A stretch of 64,000 bases of DNA, from contig JAVMKO010000001.1 of assembly GCA_032164245.1 (NCBI GenBank), positions 81,961,892 through 82,025,891 of the forward strand, written 5' to 3'. Within the stretch, counting starts at the first letter, position 1. Every line of letters begins with the position of its first letter. The DNA comes from Sternotherus odoratus (Eukaryota; Chordata; Testudines; Kinosternidae). The position numbers and the translations under genes were made by a program. The notes under the pieces are model-generated. The model was given only the letters and a program-made list of their open reading frames with translations, made no database searches and had not been told where the DNA came from. Shown in pieces: positions 55,851 to 64,000 of the stretch.

Positions 55851-56551
55851 TAGGGTTGCCAGATGTCCAGTTTCTGACTGGGCATTCCTGTTGAAAAGGG
55901 ACATGGGCGGCTCTGGTCAGCACTGGTGACTGGGCCGTTAAAAGTCGGGTTGGGGGCACAACCAGGCTAAGGCAGGCTCCCTGCCAACTGTGGCTCCCGG
56001 AAGCAGTGGCACGTTCCCCCTCTGGCTCCTTTGTGTAGGGGAACCTGGGGGCTCCACGTGCTGCCGCCCCGCCCCCTAACCCCGGCCCAAGCACCAGCTC
56101 TCATGGGCCGGGAAGCGCGGCCAGTGGGAGCTGCAGGGGCAATGCCTGTGGACAGGGTAACATGCTGAGGTGACTGGCCATGCCTCCGCATAGGACCTTG
56201 GGGGGGAGGAGGGAACAGGGACATGCTGCTGTTTCTAGGAGCTGCTTCACGTAAGCACTGCCTTGAGCCTGCACCCCGACCCCCCTCAACCTCCCCGCCT
56301 CAGCCCCTCCCATACTCTGAGCCCTGTGGCTCCACAGCCCCCCCCCTGCACCCCAAACCCGTCATCTCTGGCCCCAGGTCCCCTGAGCCAGCCTGGTGAA
56401 AAATGAAAGCGTGAGGGTGGGGCAAGGGAGTGACAGGGGGAGGGGAGGATGGAGTGTGCAGGGGTCGGGGCCGTTGAAGAGGGACCCCGCGGGGGGGGGG
56501 GGGCAGGGCAAGGGTGTTCCAGTTTGTGTGAGTTGAAAGTTGGCAACCCTA
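55851..56551. mobile_element. hAT-like element (TAGGGTTGCCA ends)
   Basis: 701 bp, ends TAGGGTTGCCAGAT and GTTGGCAACCCTA, flanks ACATGGGC and AAATGGGG (6 of 8 match). Interior GC-rich with C-rich modules like those of the 28-kb hAT. Confidence 0.75.
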
Positions 56552-56839
56552 AAATGGGGGAGGGGGGCTGATGCCTCTTTAGCCAGTGGCCATAGGTATT
56601 ACCGACTCTAGGTTAAAAAAAAATCACATACCCCCAACGATGTGGTGCTAGATAACCTGTAACTTAAGTAAGCAGTCATGACCAGTTTACCCCCTTTCTC
56701 CCCCAAAAGAAATTTAGTTCCAGTTCATTGAAAGGCACTCAGATCAAGTTCTTGCCGTTCTCATGGGGCTGCACACAAAGTACAGGTGCACTGACAGGAC
56801 TCTGGCAGCCAGAAGTTCCTGGATTGTACTACTTGCAGT

Positions 56840-56960
56840 CCTGCTGCCGCCTCTCTGTGCCTCAGTTTCCCCAGCTGTAAAAGGAGAATAGTTACCTACA
56901 ATACTGAGGGACTGTGAGGGTTAGTGATGTGTGTACACATATGAAGAACATACAGTATTT
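56840..56960 (+). mobile_element. SINE body fragment
   Basis: CTCTCTGTGCCTCAGTTTCC then CCAGCTGTAAAAGGAGAATA, followed by TACAGTATTTATTATG. Confidence 0.6.
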
Positions 56961-58234
56961 ATTATGACAGGCAGGTGGCAAGTACAGCATCTGGTGTCAT
57001 GTCTGTAGGGACTCAAGACCTGGCATTTTTTTGTAACTGGCCACAAGATGGCATCATTGTGCCTCACATCCCACCAGCTGGGCACTTACCAGAAAAAGGA
57101 AGAGTAGGGTGTATGTAAGTGGCTAAGAAGCTACAGGAGTTCCCGGGAGGGAACTTTAACCAGCCCCTTGGGGAGACATTTAACAGACCTATGGGTGGTG
57201 GGTAGAAGAGGCCAGAGGAGACTAAGCCTCCCAAAAAGACAGCCCCCATCTTTGGTGCGGCCCCGCCTACTATCTGCCCCAAAGTCTGGGTCCCTCTAGG
57301 CCTCTTCCCCCTGAGTCCCCAGCCCTGCTCTGCCTGGATGGGGACCTCGGCAGGGTGAAAGGCGAAGAGGGGCACGTGAGTGGCCAGCCAGGTGGGTGGA
57401 TGGGGGTATGTGTGAAGAGGCATGAGTGGTGGGCTGGCAGGCACCTCGGGGAAGAGGAGCGGGAGGTGGACAGGGAAGGCCTCGGGGAAAGAGGGCGAGG
57501 TGCAAGAAGTGGGCCTGTGGGGGGGGGAGGCCTTGGGGGAAGAGGTGGGTGGCAGGGGACCTCAGGGGAAGGGGCCAAACAGGGCCGTGGTGCATGCGCA
57601 GGGCTCCAGGGGAGGAGGCCAAGCCAGAGCAGGCCTTGGGGGCTAGGCCATGGTCTGGCACCCCAATCTCCCCCAATAGAGACCTTGCAAGCCAGGAGTG
57701 AAACAGCCACTCGCTGACTGGGACAAGACGGCTGAAAAACTTTCATGCTTCTGAACATGACGACAATCTGCCTGTGGAGAACACATAGAATTGCAGTATA
57801 GTGAGAAAGTGACTGCCTCTCCCTCCTAGCTCCACCCCCACCCCTTACACACACCCCCCCCCAAACATTAACTCTCCTCCAGCCAATTGCCAGAGGCTAT
57901 ATAATCTTTTCTCTTTACCTATCAACATTTGCAGAGCCGGGTCACTAACAATTCAAAGGCCCAGCAAAGATTCTCAGCTGCTGATTGGCTGTAGAGCATT
58001 CACATTTAAATTCTTCAAGCCTGAAGGGTGTATGGGTGTAAATCCAGAGTGACTGCAGTGAGGTCAATGGTGGCATGAGTCTGTATTTATACAACGCAAC
58101 CAAGATCAGCATCTTTCTTCTCATTCTTACCTCTAAAGCTCTGCTCAGTTCTGCCTCTGTTAACATCTCAAACTGGCCTTCTCCTGCTTCCCCTATGGTC
58201 TTCCCCCACTAGTCTTTACTTGATGCCCCCTTGG

Positions 58235-58350
58235 TAGGGTTACCAGATAGCAACTGTGAAAAAAATGGGACAGGTAATAGGTGCCTAAATAAGAAAAAGT
58301 CCCCAAAAAATTGAACTGTCCCTTTAAAAATGGGACATCTGGTCACCCTA
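58235..58350 (-). mobile_element. hAT MITE, TAGGGTGACCAG family
   Basis: 116 bp, ends TAGGGTTACCAGA and TCTGGTCACCCTA; perfect 8-bp duplication CCCCTTGG at 58227-58234 and 58351-58358. Confidence 0.9.
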
Positions 58351-58974
58351 CCCCTTGGTATCTTTCTCTAAGGCACAACTTTGATGCCATGCCCTATGCC
58401 TGGAAAAGCCTCAATCCTCTTGAGCACTGAACACCTTCCCTCTCTAATTCCCTTCTTGGCTCTCTTTCACTCCCTCACAGCCGCACTGGCATCATCAGTA
58501 ACCTCACTCCCATCTGACCACATCATTAATTGAAACAAATAACCCATCGCAGATCTGGTCAGACTTCCTCTTGCAGGCTGCCCACCAAACGGCTCTGGAG
58601 AACTCCAAAACTTTAGATCCCCGAGTGTTTTGAGGCTCCGGAGTCTGAACAGAATGCTACTCCCCGCCCCCGCCCCCTGCCAGCGGTAACCTTGCTGTCC
58701 CCTGCCCAGCCCCTTTACCAGAGCTGACCCCACAGGCTCCCCCATAGCTTAAATACACCTTTCTCCAGAAAACCACCAAAGGTCTGAGCCATCTGGGTTA
58801 CTGCTTTACTCCCTCAGGGCCACATCTTCCCCCCAGACCTCCTCTCCCTGCTCCTTCGCCTTTTGGGTTGGTAAAAAGTGGGTGGGCATACCCCTCCCAC
58901 TTTTAAAAGTGATGGGGCCATGGCCCTGCAGCCTGCCCTCTTCTGACACCCCTGGCCTGATGCATGAATTACTG

Positions 58975-59060
58975 GATGAAATTCTAAGGCCTGTGTTTTC
59001 ACAGAGGTCAGACTAGATGAATACAATGGTCGCATCTCACCTTGCACTCTCTAAGTGTAT
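58975..59060 (+). mobile_element. CR1-like 3' end fragment
   Basis: GGATGAAATTCTAAGGCCTG followed by GAGGTCAGACTAGATGAA and ACAATGGTC, the same 3' end type as the 9.8-kb fragment. Confidence 0.5.
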
Positions 59061-59589
59061 CATGCTTGTCAGCATAGGAAAGCTAACTAAAAGGGAGGGT
59101 CTAACCCCCTAAATTGCCATTAAAGACAGGTCTTAAATGCCATTGATATGCACTGGCCTGGGAGGCGATCAGGGGATTGACAGAGAGAGAAAAAGGATAG
59201 TTGTTTTGCTATGAAAAAAGAGCAGGGACTAGTCCTACTGAGCAGGGGTGGGCAGTGTATATGAGTTTACTGATTCTGTTAAAAATAAACCATCAAAAAT
59301 TAACTGACATTAAAGTCAGTAAAAAAAAACAAAACATTCAGTGCAAGAGACAAGAGTTGGAAACATTTCCCCCTTAACTGGGCCTATGCTTCTAGATGGA
59401 TTCTTTTTTCATATGTGTAATCCAGATTTATGGCTTTTACTGGGTAACAAATGGTCAGTTTTTCAAACATTAAGACGTGTGATCACCAACAAAGAGAGTC
59501 TTAAGATTGCTTTGAATTGGACCCAGTCCTACTCTGTAAGAGTTTTGTCATTGTTATCAGGAGAGCAGAAATGGGCCCTGTTTGAATAT

Positions 59590-61373
59590 TTGATAATACA
59601 TCATCTGATATTAGCCTTCCAAGAGGGAATGTCCTCTCATGGTTCAGTAACTGGTTAAAAGATAGGAAACAAAGGGTAGGAATAAATGGTTAGTTTTCAC
59701 AATGGAAACAAGTGAATAGCTAGGGCCCGAAGGATCTGTATTGTGACCCAGGCTGTTCTATGTATTCATAAACAATCTGGAAAAGGGGATAGACCAGTAG
59801 GGTGGCAAAATTTGAAGATGAAATGTGACTACTCTAGATAGGTAAGTCCAACGCTGACTGTGAAGAGCTACAAAGGAACCTCACTAACGTGGGAAACTGG
59901 GCAACAAAATGGCAAATGAAAATCACTGTTGATAAGTCTAAAGTAATGTGCACTGGGAAAACTAATCCCAACTATGCATCCAAAATGATGGGGTCTAAAT
60001 TAGCTGTTAACACTCACAAAAGAGATCTTGGAGTCATTGTGGACAGTCCTCTGAAAACGTTCCCTCAATGTGCAGTGGCAGTCAAAAAAGCAAACGATGC
60101 TAGGAACAAGGAGGAAAGGGATAGATAATAAAACAGAAAATATCATAATGCTGCTATATAAATCCATGATACGCCCACACCTTGAATATTGTGTGCAGTT
60201 CTGGTCACCCTAGCTCCAAAAAGATATATTCGAATTGGAAAAGGTACAGAGAAAGGCAACAAAAATGATTAGGGGAATGGAACAGCTTCCATTTGAGGAG
60301 AGACTGAAAAGACTGGGATTGTTCATTATAGAAAAAAGATGACTAAGGGGTGATATGACAGCGGTCTATAAAATCATGAATGATGTAGAGAAAATGAATA
60401 GGGACGTGTTATTTGCCCCTTCACATGTCACAAGAACCAGGGGTCACCCAATGAAATGAATAGGTAGCAGATTTAAAACAAACAAAAGGAAAGTACTTAG
60501 TCAACCTAGGACACTTGTTGCCTGGGGATGCTGGGAAGGCCAAAAAATATAACTGGGTTAAAAAAAGACTTGGGTAAGTTCATGGAGCATAGGTCCATCA
60601 ATGGCTATTAGCCAAGGAGGTCAGGGATGCAACCCCATGCTCTAGGTCAGTGGTCGCCAACCTTTTAGAGCTCACGGACCACTAAAGTCCCCCCCCCCCC
60701 TCGAGCGGCGCAGCCCCGCCCCCCCCGCTCCAGCTGGGGGGGGGGGGGGGCTGCGATGCCGTGCTGCTCGAGCGGGAGGGGGGAATGGGCGCAGGAGCGG
60801 CCGCGGTAGCTGGAGGCTCGCTTGCTCTCTCGGCGGGGGGGGGGGGTTCCCGCCGCTTCCCTCACCCTCCCGCCCCATAGGGGCACACTCACGGTGCCGC
60901 GCCGCTGCACCATGCTCCATGCAGGTGGGGGGGGGCTCCCGCCGCTTGCCTCACCCCCCGCCCCATACACTCTCGCGGCGCCGCGCCGCTGCACCACGGT
61001 CCGTGCAGGCAGGGAGCAGGAGCTCCCGCCGCTTGCCTCCCCGCCCCACAGGGGCACACTCTCACGGCGCCGCGCCGCAGCACACTGCTCCCGCCGCTTG
61101 CCTCCCTTCCCCTCTCCCCCCGCCCCGAAATTTCCCCACGAACCCCCCAAATTTTCTGACTGACCACCAGTGGTCCGCGGACCACTGGTTGGCGACCGCT
61201 GCTCTAGGTGTCCTTAAACTCCTGATTGCCAGAAGCGGGGACTGGATGACAGGGGAAGGATCACTTGATAGTTGCCCAGATAGTTCCTTCTGAAGCTAGA
61301 CACTGTCAAAAGACAGAATACTGGGCTAGAGGAACCATTAGTCTCTAACCCAGTGAGGATGTTCTTATATTTA
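59590..61373 (+). mobile_element. CR1 LINE 3' end, interrupted by a hAT
   Basis: From 59630 the decayed reverse transcriptase reads through YVFINNLEKGI and later WATKWQMKITVDKSKVM and HKRDLGVIVDSPLK. The C-terminal [20 protein letters not shown] region follows at 60230-60310. The hAT at 60648-61201 splits the 3' UTR; the CR1 resumes to its GATGTTCTTAT tail at 61365, where a Penelope-like copy inserted. Many stops and frameshifts. Confidence 0.85.
60648..61201. mobile_element. hAT element with GC-rich internal repeats, nested in CR1
   Basis: 554 bp, ends CAGTGGTCGCCAACC and GGTTGGCGACCGCTG, perfect 8-bp duplication CTCTAGGT at 60640-60647 and 61202-61209. The interior repeats a module of roughly 85-95 bp built on CTCCCGCCGCTTGCCTC, CCCCGCCCCAT and GGCGCCGCGCCGC. 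It splits a CR1 LINE. Confidence 0.92.
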
Positions 61374-61853
61374 ATACTCACTAGCAACCGCACACCACAC
61401 AACAAAAACACTAACGCAGGTACCTCTCCTTGTAACAAAGCCCGATGCCAACTCTATCCTCATATCCATTCAACTGACACCGTCATAGGACCTAATCACA
61501 TCAGCCACACCATCAGAGACTCATTCACCTGCACATCGACCAATGTGATATATGCCATCATGTGCCAGCAATGCCTCTCTGCTATGGATACTGGCCAAAC
61601 CGGCCAGTCTCTACCCAAAAGAATAAATGGACACAAATCTGACATCAGGAATCATAACATTCAAAAACCAGTAGAACACTTCAGTCTCCCTGGCCATTCC
61701 ATTAAAGACTTGATGGTGTCAATTTTGAAACAGAAAAACTTCCAAAATAGACTCCAATGGGAAACTGAGGAACTGGAATTAATTTTCAAATTGGATACAA
61801 TTAACCAGGGGCTAAATAGGACTTGCGAATGGTTCTCTCATTACAATAATTGA
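61374..61853 (+). pseudogene. GIY-YIG endonuclease end of a Penelope-like polyprotein (5'-truncated)
   Basis: About 160 codons, open. A Cys pair region (TSPCNKARCQLYPH) is followed by TSTNVIYAIMCQQC, TGQTGQSLPKRINGHKSDI and EHFSLPGHSIKDL. This is the C-terminal GIY-YIG nuclease of Penelope-like retroelements; VIYAI and GQTGxSL-RINGH are the motif A and conserved Arg block. The expected YIGQTG reads MDTGQTG, so the second motif Tyr is damaged. The reverse transcriptase part is absent, so it is a dead 3' fragment. Confidence 0.85.
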
Positions 61854-62149
61854 TTGCATTTCCCGAGTTAATTTACCTTCAACACTTGCTATCTAGTGCA
61901 GACACAGAAATCCATTTCAAAAGGTATTTTTTTTCTCCTGCTGATAATGGCCCATCCAGATTTAACAGCCTCTTAGAATTAGTATGCTAATGTACAACTT
62001 TTTTTTCTTTCTTCTTTCTGTGTGTATAAATGCATCTTACTTCTGTTCCATTCTATGCATCCGATGAAATGAGCTATAGCCCACGAAAGCTTATGCTGAA
62101 ATAAACTGGTTAGTCTCTAAGGTGCTACAAGTATTCCTCGCTTTCTTTA
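61374..62149 (+). mobile_element. Penelope-like element 3' portion with GIY-YIG ORF
   Basis: 776 bp flanked by CTTATATTTA at 61364-61373 and 62150-62159. An open frame covering the endonuclease end runs to a stop near 61853. The 3' region carries the GATGAAATGAGC to CCCACGAAAGC hairpin seen in the other copies. It inserted at the extreme 3' tail of a CR1. Confidence 0.88.
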
Positions 62150-62151
62150 CT

Positions 62152-62320
62152 TATATTTATTATTAGTATTAATTATTTGTATTACCATCGCACCTAGTAT
62201 CCTTAGTCATGGACCCAGACCCCACTGTACAAGGTGCTATACAAACACAGCACTAAAAGGCAGTCCTTCCCCCAAGCACCTGACCATCTAAGTATCAAGG
62301 GCAAAGAGGTGGGTACAGAG
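62152..62320 (-). mobile_element. SINE tail-type fragment, antisense
   Basis: TTATTATTAGTATTAATTAT then CATGGACCCAGACCCCACTG and GGTGCTATACAAACACAG, the complement of the SINE 3' tail family seen in myoglobin intron 2. Confidence 0.6.
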
Positions 62321-64000
62321 TGGGGGAGGAGGGATACGGGGACATGGAAACAATGAGACAACAGCGATCAGGATGATGAGCAGTGGTGGTCTCACAACAG
62401 CTGCCTAACCATTGTCAATGGTTATTTTTTGTAGGTATCCCAGCACAGGAGGGATTTGAAGGAGGATGAGGGAGGTGGCTTTTTGTTGTACATTTTTTCA
62501 GTGAAAAGGGCAGAATGTCAGTGTTGTCAAACAAGCATAGTATATATTTGTAGTATCTTAGTACTGTTAGCCCCTCCATCTTGCCTGAAAGGAATCAGTC
62601 CCAGATTGAGAAGGGGACTAGGAGAGAGATGGGGAGTTCAGGGGAGAGTGGAGCTCTGAACAAGATTGAAATGACAGGCTTTGTCTCTCACTTAAGGACA
62701 TGATCTTGCACAGTGGAAAACTTCCTCAACTCCAGTCCCAGTCAGTGGGGATGGAGAGGAGCTCAGCACCGAGCAGGATGAAGCCCCAAATGCTTTGACA
62801 TCGGAGGAGAGTTGGTGTCACAAAAATCAAATGCAGCCTCTTTTTTTCCATGGGTGAAGCCCCCCATCCATGCAGGGGGAGATTGTTCATAGGCATACAC
62901 AACACCTAACTCCCATTGAAAGTACATGCATTGGGGATTTGGATACTTGTTTCCCCTCACAGGCCTTTCCTCTGGAGCCCTCAATTTCTGTTTGGTCACT
63001 ACAACAGCTATACCTGTACAATGAGAAATAACCACAACGCTCTGCCCTTCATCTGAGGATCTCAAAGCACTTTGGGAACATTTTTAGGTCTCATAACACC
63101 TCTCTGGGACAGATACAGTATTTATATGCTAATTTGGCAGAGTCACCTGCCCAAATTCAGACAGAGAGTCAGTGGCAGATCTGGGGGGAAAAAACCCAGA
63201 AGACCTGCCTCAAAGTCCACCGAGCTAACAATAAGCAATGATGCTGATTCTGTCTCACCCAGAGTTGAACTAGAAACTTTGGATCTTCAGTTTTCATCTT
63301 CCACCAGATTTCAACTGGGAACCAAAAACAGAGGGCCCAGACCAAAACTCTGGATCTAGTCACTCCCAAACTTTGGAGAGGTCCAGATCGGAGGTTTGCA
63401 GCTCAGAATCACCTCTAGTGGTAGCAGATGTCCCATCTCCCCAGGACCAGTCCTGGACAGAAGCAATGGCCTCAGAAAGCCCAGTGCAGAAGATGTTGCC
63501 ATGACAAGACAACCCCCCTCCTGCCTCTACGTTGTACTGTAAAGCCTCTTCCATCTCCTGCCACGTGGGGCTGATCCCATAGGATAGCTTCACTTCTTGG
63601 GGCAGAGGGAATCTCACAGGTACTCCTTCGGCCTCCTGCCTCAAGGTGCACAGGGGGCCAGTGCAACCGCCGTACAATTGCTTAGACATTATGCAACAGT
63701 TCCAAAAAAAAATCAGCCATCTTTCCCCCCCCCCCCGCCCCCCCCCGGTTCTGTAAACTACGCCTGTTACAAGCAATAAAAAGGAGCCAGTCAGTCATCA
63801 AATGGAAAATATTTTCCTCCTCCCCCTCTATCTTCCACCTACGAGGTATGATTCTCAGGCTGCACTGTATGGATTTGATTTTTCAACGAGTCACTCATTG
63901 CTGGCAGAACCTGCCTCCGCTCTCTCTCCCTGCTCACTGGCTGAGTGACACTAATCAATGGTGTGGGAGGTAAAGAGGAGATTAGTATTGCTGTGATTGA
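62321..64000. other. Intergenic, sparse repeats
   Basis: Apart from a diverged antisense SINE near 63.1 kb and a C-rich run at 63726-63747, nothing is recognised. Confidence 0.45.
63040..63230 (-). mobile_element. tRNA-derived SINE, antisense, diverged
   Basis: GATCTCAAAGCACTTTGGGA, AGAGTCACCTGCCCAAATTC and GTCAGTGGCAGATCTGG are complements of the SINE tail and body. Confidence 0.55.

Noticed and set aside
43000..64000. RASD2 or other expected neighbour gene downstream of myoglobin
   Set aside because: No GTPase motif or conserved exon is visible on either strand; it may lie beyond the window.
1..64000. CRISPR arrays, bacterial operons or phage modules
   Set aside because: The window is clearly vertebrate nuclear DNA with spliced genes; tandem repeats here are minisatellites without spacer structure.

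Overview
This window is vertebrate nuclear DNA, most likely from a hidden-necked (cryptodiran) turtle. Three things point that way: a complete three-exon myoglobin gene whose protein reads like turtle myoglobin, many tRNA-derived SINEs of the CryI type, and a dense turtle-like mix of CR1 LINEs, Penelope-like elements, hAT and PIF/Harbinger elements, Helitrons and solo LTRs. The species cannot be fixed from the sequence alone.

Only two protein-coding genes can be supported. An apolipoprotein-L family gene lies on the minus strand (coding exons at 12342-12372, 12063-12213 and 5507-6398; 357 residues). Myoglobin lies on the plus strand (coding exons at 33313-33407, 39805-40027 and 41206-41352; 154 residues). 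They are divergently transcribed with about 21 kb between their start codons. This matches the head-to-head MB/APOL6 arrangement known in mammals, so the locus is syntenic. The myoglobin start is preceded by a TATA-like box and three E-boxes. Its 3' UTR ends at a canonical AATAAA at 42774, beyond a 512-bp Penelope-like insertion.

Everything else that can be identified is repeat. Region by region: 1-5.5 kb, intergenic with small hAT MITEs; 5.5-12.4 kb, APOL, with its long intron filled by a Penelope-like element (itself split by a solo LTR) and three hAT elements; 12.4-33.2 kb, intergenic with two abutting Helitrons, a PIF/Harbinger element with opposed ORFs, SINEs, CR1 and hATs; 33.3-42.8 kb, MB, whose first intron holds a 1.6-kb hAT element; 42.8-64 kb, intergenic with a 5S-rRNA-headed retroposon, a hAT carrying about 43 units of a G-rich minisatellite, and a nested CR1/hAT/Penelope cluster.

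The most unusual object is the hAT-type element at 35062-36658 (14-bp inverted ends, perfect 8-bp target duplication). It carries what looks like the first coding exon of a classical protein kinase C gene (PRKCG-like), including its splice donor; the end of that exon has been multiplied into four ~91-bp units. A gene-fragment-carrying DNA transposon inside a vertebrate intron is the best candidate here for something undescribed. Other strong signals are Penelope-like insertions with inverted 5' parts and hammerhead-like cores, two Helitrons sharing a junction, and the 5S-headed retroposon with an 18-bp target duplication.
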